From Parapristionchus giblindavisi (taxonomy: Eukaryota; Nematoda; Chromadorea; Rhabditida; Diplogasteridae), in NCBI GenBank assembly GCA_943737045.1, contig CALSFV010000026.1, forward strand, positions 744,001-808,000: a stretch of 64,000 nucleotides of DNA, in the 5' to 3' direction. The notes beneath the pieces are model-generated. The model did no database searches and was not told the origin of the DNA. It saw nothing but the letters and a program-made list of their open reading frames with translations. Below are positions 23,798 through 34,730 of the stretch, piece by piece (position 1 is the first letter of the stretch; each line of letters opens with the position of its first letter). Made by a program: the position numbers and the translations under genes.

Positions 23798-25470
23798 AAG
23801 CAAGAGAGTTGGCACAAATATGCAAATTATTCCCATACAAAAAGTGAAGCGAAAGTGAAGAAAATGTTTGTTTCTGTCATGTCTTTCTCAGAAAGATAAG
23901 ATTTTTCTATTGAATTCTTTGAAGATTTCCCGCTGCACAATTTATCAATTGCGAATATCTACCGTACACCGTATGAACTGTATTGAGTATTGATTAATGC
24001 AACTGAGTTATTAATGGGTTGTTCAAGTTATTCTCCAAAGTAACCTACTAAATTATTCAGCTATCACTCTAATGCTTTCGTAATTAAAAAAACGTTAGGT
24101 TAAAGAAGAAGCAAGAGATTTGGCACAAATATGCAAATTATTCCCATACAAAAAGTGAAGCGAAAGTGAAGAAAATGTTTGTTTCTGTCATGTCTTTCTG
24201 AGAAAGATAAGATTTTTCTATTGAATTCTTTGAAGATTTCCCGCTGCACAATTTATCAATTGCGCCTATCTACCGAACATCGTATGAACTGTATTGAGTA
24301 TTGATTAATGCAACTGAGTTATTACTGAGTTGGTCAAGTTATTCTTCAAACTAACGTACTAAATTATTCAGCTACCACTCTAAAGCTTTCGTAATTAAAA
24401 AAACGTTAGGTTGAAGAAGAAGCAAGAGAGTTGGCACAAATATGCAAATTATTCCCATACAAAAAGTGAAGCGAAAGTGAAGAAAATGTTTGTTTCTGTC
24501 ATGTCTTTCTCAGAAAGATAAGATTTTTCTATTGAATTCTTTGAAGATTTCCCGCTGCACAATTTATCAATTGCGCCTATCTACCGAACATCGTATGAAC
24601 TGTATTGAGTATTGATTAATGCAACTGAGTTATTAATGGGTTGGTCAAGTTATTCTCCAAAGTAACCTACTAAATTATTCAGCTACCACTCTAAAGCTTT
24701 CGTAATTAAAAAAAACGTTAGGTTGAAGAAGAAGCAAGAGAGTTGGCACAAATATGCAAATTATTCCCATACAAAAAGTGAAGCGAAAGTGAAGAAAATG
24801 TTTGTTTCTGTCATGTCTTTCTCAGAAAGATAAGATTTTTCTATTGAATTCTTTGAAGATTTCCCGCTGCACAATTTATCAATTGCGCCTATCTACCGAA
24901 CATCGTATGAACTGTATTGAGTATAGATTAATGCAACTGAGCTATTACTGAGTTGGTCAAGTTATTCTTCAAACTAACGTACTAAATTATTCAGCTACCA
25001 CTCTAAAGCTTTCGTAATTAAAAAAAACGTTAGGTTGAAGAAGAAGCAAGAGAGTTGGCACAAATATGCAAATTGATCCCATACAAAAAGTGAAGCGAAA
25101 GTGAAGAAAATGTTTGTTTCTGTCATGTCTTTCTCAGAAAGATAAGATTTTTCTAATGAATTCTTTGAAGATTTCCCGCTGCACAATTTATCAATTGCGC
25201 CTATCTACCGAACATCGTATGAACTGTATTGAGTATTGATTAATGCAACTGAGTTATTACTGAGTTGGTCAAGTTATTCTTCAAACTAACGTACTAAATT
25301 ATTCAGCTACCACTCTAAAGCTTTCGTAATTGCAAAAAAATGTTGTGCATCGCATCATGTTTTTTTTTTCATTTTTCCTATGTGCATGAATTTGGAAAGG
25401 AGAGGTAGAGGGAGGAGAAAGAGAGGCAGAAGGAGAGTCTCTCACTTCTCCATACTCTATCTACACTCTC

Positions 25471-25554
25471 TCATATCGAAATGATATGGGAAACTATTCT
25501 TGCGAAGCCTCCGCGCTGCACAAGAAGACCCGTCCTGACCACCGAACCACTACT
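25471..25554 (+). pseudogene. Possible immunoglobulin-domain exon fragment
   Basis: The plus-strand frame reads SYRNDMGNYSCEASALHKK and ends at ACTACT before GTAGGT, a plausible donor. NDMGNYSCEA resembles the D-x-G-x-Y-x-C signature at the end of I-set immunoglobulin domains. A TTTTCAG acceptor follows at about 25635, but the next frame closes quickly. No other exon of this gene was found nearby, so it may be a stray fragment or a chance match. Confidence 0.3.
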
Positions 25555-26070
25555 GTAGGTGACGTTTCCCTGTTCGATCTCGTCCTACACTTTTCCACTT
25601 ACAACTGACAAAACTTTAAAATACGATGTTTTCAGATAGTTACAGAACGCTCTACGAGGCTCGTCAAGTAGGGTTCAAGATCATGGCACTATATCGCAAG
25701 CTGTTAGAACTTTTAATTTTTAAATTTGGAGGATTTTTCCCACCAATAACCATTGATTTACAGCTGGAACTTCTCTAAAAGTCAAAGATCAAAGGTCACT
25801 GGGTTCCTCAATTTCAGGGGAGAATAAGTGGTTCCAATATATAGAGTCTATGTACTGATTGACAACATCTCTGTAAACTTTAGAGAAATCACGACAAAGA
25901 GATGGTTTTGAATCCATTAAGTAGGAATGCTGAACCTGATAATGCAGTGACCTAGAGAGGGCAGGGGAGCCTCAACACAACAGTATTTGATGAGAGTTGT
26001 GTGTGCACACGATAGAAGATTCGCAAGTAGGATCAAAGAGCATTTGAGTGAGAGAGGATGATATAGCAAA
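25555..26070. other. Unassigned spacer after the satellite
   Basis: Unique-looking sequence with one possible TTTTCAG acceptor but no sustained open frame. Confidence 0.4.
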
Positions 26071-26435
26071 GTTAAGTAGAGCGGTTGAAGGTTGAGAGAT
26101 AGGTAGGTATACGACCTTATCCACACAACTGCGAATGCCATAACAACAATAGGCATCTAATCTAATCTATCATTTCTTTACACAATCAATAATATATGTC
26201 GAGCACACCAAACTAATGTAACACACCGAGGTAATTTTAAACTCTCCGCGTACACTCTCTCGCTTTCTTTGTCCACGAGAGTGTTTCCAGAGCAAGCAAA
26301 ATTAATACGCAATCACAAAGCTTCCGCTCTGGCCACACTCTCTCGTTGATGGTAAAAATGAGAGAATATGACCATACTGACCAATTTAACCATACGATTT
26401 TCAAATACAGACAATACGTAACTCCTTTGTAATCT
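26071..26435. repeat. ~365-bp dispersed duplicate, copy A
   Basis: Begins GTTAAGTAGAGCGGTTGAAG and ends ACTCCTTTGTAATCT; nearly identical to 34366-34730 in the same orientation with a few indels. It contains GAGAGTGT and CACACTCTCTCG words. Function unknown. Confidence 0.85.
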
Positions 26436-27526
26436 GTAGTTCGTACTCAAGGTATGCGGGATTACTGTATCAATCATACTGTATCTACCGTAACCCTTTA
26501 CAGAAAGACAATCGGTACCCATTCGACTACCGTAAGCACTACCGCAATCGATATGATGACTACCGTAACCACTACTACCGTACCCAGTACGGCTACAGTA
26601 ACCACAACTCCTTCGACTACGCCTACGACGACAGAAGCCACAACGACGACGGAAGAAGTGACTACCAATGAGTATCCCTGGTGACCGGAGGAGATCACCA
26701 CGCCCACGCGACGATTTAGATATGTCACCAATAAACCGAGAGTACATCATTAGGTTACGATAAACACACCATGGTTACTGTAATGTGTGGTATACTGTAT
26801 TTACTGTATATAGAATTAATCGATACACTATTGTGTGACGTATGCACCAATGTAGATATCTAAATATTGTGGAAAACACTGTAAATACAGCATGAAATAT
26901 TGATTGTGTAATATCGATATAGAGTAATAGCAAAACAGCAACAAAAAAAAACTAAGCAAAAAGTAAGTTACTTTTAGCGCGCTACTTGCTGTATATATTA
27001 CCCTGCAAAACCGGAGTGGGCACTGTACACAAGCAGTTTCATAAAGTCATAATACACAGTCCAGAAAGGGTGTAAGTAATATATGTCGGTCTCACCGTCA
27101 TCAATTCTTATCCCTGACTGTGACAGGTCATTAATCTAATCTGACAAATATTGATTTTTGTAGATCAATCAAAATGATAAAATTGATTGACGACTCATAT
27201 CTGTCAATCAACAAAATCACCCAGATCAATGACTACAGTAATCAATAAGTACAACAATATACAGGAATCAATAAGTACAGTAATAAAGACTTACCGCACC
27301 ACCTTGGCTCTGTAATTGACACCCACCACAAGAATCCGCACCTCTCTCTCTCACTCTCCCTTGCCGCAGCCTTAGCTCCGCTCGGCATATTCCTCATATT
27401 ATTGATTTTTTGTAGATCAACGATAAAATAATCAATAAAAACACAGTAATCGCTGACCACAGACAAGTACAGCAATCAGGTAAATTTACCGCGTGGTGCA
27501 CTGACGACACTCTTTTCTTTACATTC
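26436..27526. other. TACNGTA-rich non-coding stretch
   Basis: Contains a dense run of TACCGTA/TACTGTA words (26460-26600), which makes Thr-rich and Tyr/Arg-rich frames open by chance. A block at 27141-27208 is the inverted copy of 33040-33105. No gene was recognised. Confidence 0.4.
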
Positions 27527-28712
27527 ACAGAGAATCTGGAGCAAGCTTGCCGCAAACATGTAACACCTATGTAAATTGCGAATAAATTGCTTCGTTTCTG
27601 CCTACACTGTTTCTAATATTACACATATTTTTTCAGGAAATTAAGGAAATGACTTAATTACAAATTATCTCGTTGTCTCTAAGTTTCTTTCGAGTTCTAG
27701 TCAAATCAGGAATACCGGTGATAGTGAATATCGTTCGCTTTTCAACGCATGAATTGTCGACGAGCAATGATTTTTCAAAGCTAACAAGAAGCGCAGATCA
27801 TGATTCGTTTTGCTAAAGAAGATAAAGATTTGTTGCAGACCATCTTCTGTGAGAACGTTTCCTCGCTTCTCCTAATTATGTTCCATCGCCAATATTTACT
27901 TTTGCAATGAAAAAAAAACACATTGGTGATCGAATATGGTTAGGAGAAGCAGGGAAACTTGAATTTTTTTATGAAAGAGAAAAAGGGAAGAGCAAGTAGC
28001 GAGCGAATATCGAGCAAGAACATTGCAAGAAGTAACTAATAAATGCGCAAGTACAGAGCAAGGATTCAGCAATTAACGCGTAAAATGTGCAAGGATTGAG
28101 CGAGGATTGAGCAAGTTGCCCGCTACTTACGCAAGTGTCGGGCAAGTTTGCCGCAAGGGTTGGGTGCGGTTGCGGCGGCATTCCCCGTAAGTTCGACCAA
28201 TGCTTGCTGCAAACTCGTCCGACATTTGCGGCAAGCTTGCTCCAGATTCTCTATGTACCCAGAATAGATCGAAACAACTAGAGAGCAAAATGACAAGTAT
28301 TGAGCAAGGATGAAACAACTAGCCGGAAAATTATATTTTACACGTCGTGTGTCGGGCAAACTTACGGGGAATAGCGCCGCAACCTCACCCAACACTTGCC
28401 GCAAATTTGCTCGACACAAAACAAATAAAATATAATTTGCCGGCAACTTGTTTCATCCTTGCTCCATAAGCAGAGCAACGATGAAACAAATAACAGGCAA
28501 TGAACCCTAAACTGAACTCTAAAGCAACAACGAAGCAAGTTGACAGTAAATTGAAACTGTCGTACTTGAAACTTGAAACTGAAACTTGAAACAGTAAATT
28601 GAAACTGGAACTTGAAATTGTAAATTGAAATTGAAAGGCAACAACGGAGCAATTTATTCGCAATTCGCTAGACTTTTGAATGTTTGCGGCAAGTTTGCTC
28701 CAGATTCTCTGT
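27527..28712. mobile_element. Candidate non-autonomous DNA element with ~35-bp inverted ends
   Basis: The left end ACAGAGAATCTGGAGCAAGC, continuing TTGCCGCAAACAT, is matched in reverse at 28681-28712. Inward, both arms carry GCGAATAAATTGCT. A third copy of the end motif lies at 28229-28253. The interior is rich in GCAAG/AAACTTG words and has no transposase. No clear target duplication was found. Confidence 0.45.
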
Positions 28713-28754
28713 GTAAGCACAGTGAGAGAAAACTCGATAAACAACGAAAAATAG

Positions 28755-28886
28755 GAAATTAAGCGGGTCACCTATCGATCCCACAAGTTTAGTTCAGCCA
28801 AACCAGTCAACGGTGAATCGCGTTACAGTAAAATATACGAAGAGGTGGAAGAAGGTGAAGAAGAAGACCGCGAAGAAGTTACGTAG
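28755..28886 (+). CDS. Possible short acidic open frame
   Basis: The open stretch ends ...KPVNGESRYSKIYEE followed by a Glu-rich tail and TAG at 28884. It starts directly after an upstream stop, so if real it would be a terminal exon. No domain is recognised and the Glu run may be GAA-rich low complexity. Confidence 0.18.
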   Translation, partial: EIKRVTYRSHKFSSAKPVNGESRYSKIYEEVEEGEEEDREEVT

Positions 28887-29654
28887 AGAGGGATGACGAG
28901 AGTGATGAAAGTGGAGAGTGCGAAGAGTGCAAGGAAAATTCGGCATTTCCCACGCACCCACCCCACGGTATCGCACGATAAATCAATCCAGTTCACGATA
29001 CCACAAAAGCTTTTGAATTTTTATTTTTCTATGCGTTTATTATTAGATTGTTTTACACTTTCCTCTCTTCTCGTTTGTCTTTTGGTTATTTACATGTATC
29101 CTCAAATATAGCCGCGACTAACATCTGCTGAAAAGAAAGAGAGTGAGAGTGATTGAGATGGAGACGGAGTGGTAAATCAGTCACGTCGTCTCTCATACAT
29201 CGATCGATGAATCGTCTTATGTCTCTTTCTCTGGCTGACTCTTCCCTGCCGTCTCTGTCTGATTTTCCCGCCATTTTCTATTATCATCACTATGCTTTTG
29301 GATGTTACTTTCGTGGTTACTTCGCCCTCTCCTTCTTCCTCTTTAAGTACCTATCTCTGTCTTTCCCTGCTCTCCTATCTCCCTCCACCACGCTACATTT
29401 GTCTGTCGTGTCCTCACTTTGTTTTTTCATTTGCAGTTTTCGGTTATCCTTTCAATCTCTCCTTTTCAAAGCTTATCTACGTATGTTGTATCTTCTGTCA
29501 TTTGTTTATCATCGGTCATTCTTCCTTTTCACCTCTTCCTCTCTCGTCTATATCTCTTACATTCATTATCATGCCAATCGATCACTAAGGAAGAGAGTAG
29601 ATCATCAATCGATAATGTTTATGAGAGAGATGGAAGGAAGGGAAGTGAGCCTAC
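28887..29654. other. Pyrimidine-rich spacer
   Basis: Several overlapping plus-strand ORFs (29153-29680, 29292-29588) have Ser/Phe/Leu-rich composition in every frame, typical of CT-rich DNA. No gene was recognised. Confidence 0.45.
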
Positions 29655-29892
29655 CATCCTTTTGTGCGTCTATATCTTGATATTTTCCATTTGTCTGTTT
29701 ATGCATTTTTTTTCAACTTTATTCATATCCTTTTGCTCCTCCGCATTCAATATTAATTCGGAGGCCATCCTTTTGTGCGTTTATATCTTGATATATTGTT
29801 CTTTCTGTTTATGTTTCATTTCTCTCTCTTTTAGCCACCTCTCAACTTTATTCATATTGTTCTGCTCCGCATTCAATAATATTTCGGAGGTC
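29655..29892. repeat. Tandem duplication of ~111-127 bp
   Basis: Two imperfect copies begin CATCCTTTTGTGCGT at 29655 and 29766, and each ends CTCCGCATTCAATA followed by TTCGGAGG. Confidence 0.8.
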
Positions 29893-30272
29893 GTATCCAT
29901 GAAGCGTATCAAACAATTTGTCAGTAAACGTGACGTCACGAGCGTAGACTTAGAGGTTATGTCAACTTTTACGCCTTAAGCCATGGATACGGTCTCAGAT
30001 TATGTGCGCAATGTGTCCTTCCTATCCTCAATTGCATTTGCTACACTCTGGACTGTGCTTTGGCCCACAAGACAATGTGGCCAGCGTGGAAAGTGATCTC
30101 AATTTGTTTGCATAATCATTTAAATCATTTCAAATCCATTTCAGAGGTCAGCACGACACCTACCGCAACTGCCGTAGATGACGTCATTCTTGGGCAGATC
30201 CTTACAAGGTATGGTGCTTGACTTCATTCTCTTCTATGAAACATTACCTTTGACTGTTTTTTTTATTTTCAG
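29893..30272. other. Spacer upstream of the CBM14 gene
   Basis: A TTTCAG acceptor at about 30146 and an ATG at 30178 (MTSFLGRSLQ) could belong to a first exon of the chitin-binding gene. The frame upstream of that ATG is closed and no signal peptide is visible, so the gene start is undetermined. Confidence 0.3.
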
Positions 30273-31457
30273 TCGCCAGTTGTGTCGATCGTGCAGATGG
30301 ATTCTACGCTGTTGGCTGCTCATCCGATATGATCTCGTGCTCCAATGGACTCAAGACTATGATGAAGTGTCCTTCGTATTTGATGAGAAGAATCAGGTGC
30401 GGTAGACTAGAGATCAAATATCAAAGATCAAAGATCAAACTAAAGAACAATATTTGCAGATCTGCGACTACCGCGTAAGCATCCCTGAATGTTCTTCGGA
30501 GGCTCTGGACGAGGACGTTCTCCTTACTCCCGAACAGAAGGATGTTCCAAGACGCGATGTCAAGGAGACTCTTCAGCCCAAGGGTACGGTAATATGCCTA
30601 CCGTAATCCGTGCATCAGTTACCGTAGCTATATCGTTTCGTTCAGATGAAACTCCAGTGATCGAGGACCAGAAGAAGAGCAGCTACAATTATAATCGAGT
30701 ACCTGAACAGACGACCGGCCAAAACATCGTGACTAAGGATGATGTAAGTTGATCTTTGATTTTAATAGATTGATCGTTGATCTTTATTGATTAACGTTTG
30801 AACTTTATGAATTGATCTTTGATCTTTATGAATTGATCTTTGATCTTTATGGATTGTTCTTTGATCTTTATGGATTGATCTTTAATCTTTATGGATTGAT
30901 TTTTGATCTCTTGCAGGTCCATGAGCCCGTTGCCGCCGAGATCCTCTCCGCCACGTCTGATCCTCTTCCTCGTCATGTTGTCAACAAGAACGTCAACGAA
31001 GCCTCGCTACAGTACGATGATGTCGATGGTACGGTATCTACCGTAACCCTCATACCATATCGATGGTACGGTATCTACCGTAACCCTCATACCATAACCT
31101 ATCGTAACTTTCTCAGGAGTCGCGAGCTGTACCCATCGTCGTGACGGTTTCCACGCTGTTGGTTGCTCGTCAGACATGATTTCATGCTCCGGTGGAGTGG
31201 TCACGATAATGAAGTGCCCTGCTGATCTCGTATTTGACGAAAAGAATCAGGTACTAGAGATCAAAGACTAAAGATCAACGATTGTAGATCTGTGACTATC
31301 CCGTGCATGTTGCCGGCTGCAAGTCTTGCTCGGATCTTCTCGATGAGGACGATCTACTGCAAGACAGCAATGACGTTCCTCGTGCCGATGTAGAGCAGGT
31401 TGGTGTGATAATGACAATGACAATGACTGTCAGATTGATATTGTCAATGATAAAGCC

Positions 31458-31650
31458 CATACATAGGCGCCGACATGGGGGTGCCACCTGTAAAATTAGG
31501 GCTATTCGAAAATTTGAGGAATGCCTCCTTTTAAAAAAGGACGTTTAGGTGTAATTTTTGAAAAAAAAGTTAAGGCCCATTGTAAAATTAACCATTTTTC
31601 GTTCGGATGTCCCCTGTTGAATCGAGCTCCAGGTACCCTGCCCACGTATG
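31458..31650. mobile_element. 193-bp MITE, family F1 (CATACATnGGCG ends)
   Basis: Shares ends and body (GGCGCCGACATGGGG, ACCATTTTTCGTTCGG, CGAGCTCCAGGTACCC) with 35604-35794 and 47748-47923. It lies in an intron of the CBM14 gene. Its flanks do not show a clear duplication. Confidence 0.75.
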
Positions 31651-31659
31651 GACTGGATT

Positions 31660-31838
31660 CATACATTTTCGGTGCCCTCACCGAATTTTTTTATAGTGGG
31701 TCGATTTTTCTAAATCTTTATTTTTCGCTTAAATTGTAAACTTGCACATAAAAATGAGCTTTATATAGTGGGTCGACCCTGAAAATTAGCCGAATATAGT
31801 GGGCCAATCCTCACGCTGTGAGAGTATGAAAATGTATG
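31660..31838. mobile_element. 179-bp MITE, family F2, with near-perfect 8-bp target duplication
   Basis: Ends CATACATTTTCGG and AAAATGTATG, with TATAGTGGGTCGA words inside. Flanks ACTGGATT (31652-31659) and ACTGGATC (31839-31846) match at 7 of 8 positions, as for hAT elements. Related copies lie at 42431-42608 and, truncated, at 44910-44965. Confidence 0.72.
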
Positions 31839-32687
31839 ACTGGATCAAACCTTTTAATTTCTCATTTTACAGGCCGAATCGTCGTTTGTGGATCAAGATG
31901 GTCTATCGTCACTGGGTAGATGAGATGAGATGGTGGACGGTCCTGGAGCGTCTTTGAAGGTACGAGCCTTCCTTGGATTCTCTTTCCTATTATCAAGAAA
32001 ACTAGAATTATGTATTAAAAGTATATAAAATGTTCTAAAGTTTGTTAGTATAAATGTTGTAATTCTTAATATTATGTTATGATCAAGTCGCGAAAAGACG
32101 AAATTTTTGTGGAGATTTTGCCTATCTTTTTTTCATGACTTGAACAGAACCTCTGTTAGAATATACATCGCCTTCGTTACGTCATTGTCTTAGCTTTTGC
32201 AAACGTCCCCTTCATTGCTCACTTATCTGTCTCGTTGAGAGAAAATAATGGTTTATACAAAGTGATCGTTCACAAAGCTCAAATCGTTGAATTTCGTATT
32301 TTTCTGTTTTGCAGGACGAATCGTCACTGTCGACAGACGTCTTGGGAAGCTCGTCGTCCTCGCCGATGATGGTCTACTCGATGTGGTCGTCAGAAGTGGG
32401 ACATCGCCGAGCTCCACTTCTACTCCGACTGAAGCTCAAGCTGGCTCATCAAGCTCTGCCGGCATCTGTCGGCGTTTTCCAGCACTTGCTGGAACTCGTT
32501 TTCTCAAAAAAATAAAGAATTTGGGGTTGTTAATGTTATAAATCAGTGTCTAAGCCCGCGAAGTTAAATGGGCGGGGTCAGCATCGCTATATAAATAAGG
32601 TCCGCAAAAAATGGGCGGAGACATGCATCGCTTTATAAGTACGGGAGTGGGTAGGCATATGTAGTTCGTTTGATATGTCTTCTAATA

Positions 32688-32765
32688 GGGACCCATGGTC
32701 TAGTGGATAGTAGATAGAACCGCCAATCCGATCGGTTGGTCGGCAGGCAAGTTCGATCCCAGAGA
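32688..32765 (+). other. tRNA-like SINE head or tRNA pseudogene
   Basis: TGGTCTAGTGGATAG fits the A box/D-arm of tRNA genes and AAGTTCGATCCC fits the B box/T-arm, spaced about as in a tRNA. The sequence after the B box does not pair with the 5' end, so the acceptor stem is absent. Best read as a SINE head or pseudogene. Confidence 0.5.
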
Positions 32766-33229
32766 AGGAGTAGCAAAAGATGACCTCGCCCAATAGAACC
32801 CATCTCTTTTTGCTATTTTTTTCTTGATGCATTTACGCTCTCCCTATGCTAACGTGGAGTGTATGTCAGAGGTACCCTAGAATGATCACGAATCGCAAAC
32901 TAACTTTTTTTCCTGAAATTGTAAAAATAAGTGTCAATTACATCTCTATAGAGCCAAGGTGTTCGTTACTATCCTTATTGATTACTGTACACTACTATAC
33001 TTATTGATTACTGTAGTTATTGATTAGAGTGATTTTATTGATTGACTGATATGAGATGTCAATCAATTTTATCATTTTGATTGATCTACAAAAATCAATA
33101 CTTGCAATATTGATTCACTTCTGTAACGAATTCTCTAAATTGCACACAGTTCAAAAAGAATATTATAAAGGAGTTGTAACTAACTTTCTATTCTCATTTC
33201 TCGCCTCTGCCATACATTCCTCACTACTG

Positions 33230-33718
33230 TATCGTACATGTAAAAATCATTGTATCATGAACGGTGTGAATGGGTCTGAACGGATCAGGCCGATCAAGAT
33301 TTTGAGCGAGCGATTATGAGCGAACCGAACATTTTCGTAATTTCTCTTTGTTTTCATTGTTTTTCTCTTATTCGAATCTACTATATTAGAATAAATTAGG
33401 CCAAAATATTGCCATTTAACCAAAATCATTGCTTGGACGATGAATAAACTGTTCCGATTATACGCTGAATAATTAGGTCAATTTTGGTTCATTGGGGCAA
33501 TTTATTCAAAGTGAAAGCAATGATTATTGTTAAATGGCAATATTTTGGCCTATTTTGTTTTAATATAGTAGATTCGAATAAGAGAAAAACAATGAAAACA
33601 AAGAGAAATTACGAAAATGTTCGGTTCGCTCATAATCGCTCGCTCAAATCTTGATCGGCCTGATCCGTTCAGACCCATTCACACCGTTCATGATACAATG
33701 ATTTTTACATGTACGATA
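33230..33718. mobile_element. 489-bp fold-back MITE with ~210-bp arms and TA flanks
   Basis: TATCGTACATGTAAAAATCA at the left is mirrored by TGATTTTTACATGTACGATA at the right. The arms match nearly throughout to the loop near 33440-33500 (GCAATGAT/ATCATTGC). TA at both ends fits a Tc1/mariner-type target. No transposase. Confidence 0.85.
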
Positions 33719-33749
33719 CTTATACACTAATCATCCCCCTATCGTATTT

Positions 33750-34320
33750 TACATCTACAGTAGTCTACCGTACTCACAAACATTATCGATTGATGATTTA
33801 TTTGACATCTACAGTAATCTACCGTACTCACAAACATTATCGATTGATGATTTATTTGGCATCTACAGTAATCTGACATCTACAGTAATCTGACATCTAC
33901 AGTAATCTATCGCACTCATGAACATTATCAATTTATGATTTATTTGACATCTACAGTAATCTACCGTACTCACAAACATTATCGATTGATGATTTATTTG
34001 GCATCTACAGTAATCTGACATCTACAGTAATCTGACATCTACAGTAATCTATCGTACTCACAAACATTATCGATTGATGATTTGTTTGACATCTACAGTA
34101 ATCTATCGCACTCATGAACATTATCGATTGATGATTTATTTGACATCTACAGTAATCTACCGTACTCACAAACATTATCGATTGATGATTTATTTGGCAT
34201 CTACAGTAATCTGACATCTACAGTAATCTATCGTACTCACAAACATTATCGATTGATGATTTATTTGACATCTACAGTAATCTATCGTACTCACAAACAT
34301 TACCGATTGATGATTTACTT
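33750..34320. repeat. 54-bp minisatellite with 15-bp sub-repeats
   Basis: The unit CATCTACAGTAATCTACCGT is followed by ACTCACAAACATTATCGATT and GATGATTTATTTGA. Extra GACATCTACAGTAATCT blocks are inserted in some units. The ORF inside it is repeat-driven. Confidence 0.9.
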
Positions 34321-34365
34321 TCTTCCCCGATTGGTATGATAATGGATGTAAGAGAGATAATGGAT

Positions 34366-34730
34366 GTTAAGTAGAGCGGTTGAAGGTTGAGAGATGGGTA
34401 TACGACCTTATCCACACAACTACGAATGACATAACAACAATAGGCATCTAATCTAATCTATCATTTCTTTACAACAATCAATAATATAGGTCGAGCACAC
34501 CAAGCTAATGTAACACACCGAGGTAATTTTAAACTCTCCGCGCACACTCTCTCGCTTTCTTTGTCCACGAGAGAGTGTTTTCAGAGCAAGCAAAATTAAT
34601 ATGCAAAACACAAAGCTTCCGCTCTGGCCACACTCTCTCGTTGATGGTAAAAATGAGAGAATATGACCATACAGATCAATTCAACCATACGATTTTCAAA
34701 TACAGACAGTACGTAACTCCTTTGCAATCT
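34366..34730. repeat. ~365-bp dispersed duplicate, copy B
   Basis: Direct copy of 26071-26435, with GAGAGTGTTTTC where copy A has GAGTGTTTCC. It follows the minisatellite directly. Confidence 0.85.

Larger units (their letters stand above)
11748..25331. repeat. ~311-bp tandem satellite, about 37 units
   Basis: Each unit starts TTTCTGTCATGTCTTTCTCA and ends GTGAAGAAAATGTTTG, with starts at 11768, 12078, 12389, 12700, 13010, 13320 and so on at 310-312 bp. Length changes are mostly in an A-run before CGTTAGG. Two sequence types alternate. Type A has GCGAATATCTACCGTACACC, TTAATGGGTTGG and CTCCAAAGTAACC. Type B has GCGCCTATCTACCGAACATC, TTACTGAGTTGG and CTTCAAACTAACG. Many units are A/B chimeras. 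A 20-nt partial unit start at 11748-11767 precedes the first full unit. Larger blocks repeat at about 6,053 and 4,555 bp. No coding potential was seen. Confidence 0.97.
30273..32516 (+). pseudogene. Chitin-binding peritrophin-A (CBM14) two-domain gene, first domain frameshifted
   Basis: The product resembles secreted chitin-binding proteins. Exons with GT/AG borders are 30273-30396, 30460-30583, 30646-30743, 30917-31028, 31117-31250, 31288-31398, 31873-31923 and 32315-32516. Domain 2 is clear: GFHAVGCSSDMISC, IMKCPADLVFDEKNQ, then ICDYPVHVAGC, the six-cysteine CBM14 pattern. Domain 1 (GFYAVGCSSDMISC ... ICDYRVSIPEC) is a close duplicate but lacks 7 nt after MKCP, which shifts frame and gives an early stop. 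Acidic linkers follow each domain. Exon 31873 runs into TGA at 31921. Exon 32315 starts with a similar DESS word, and AATAAA lies at 32511. The repeat-exon structure shows internal gene duplication. The family is firm; the pseudogene status depends on the 7-nt gap being genuine. Confidence 0.7.

Noticed and set aside
26313..26750. Thr-rich, Tyr/Arg-rich and Ser/Arg-rich ORFs on both strands
   Set aside because: All are opened by the same TACCGTA/ACGACG-type simple repeats; three frames are open at once, and no domain or splice structure supports one of them.
29153..29979. Overlapping plus-strand ORFs of 98-186 codons
   Set aside because: CT-rich DNA with Ser/Phe/Leu composition in all frames, partly within a tandem duplication.
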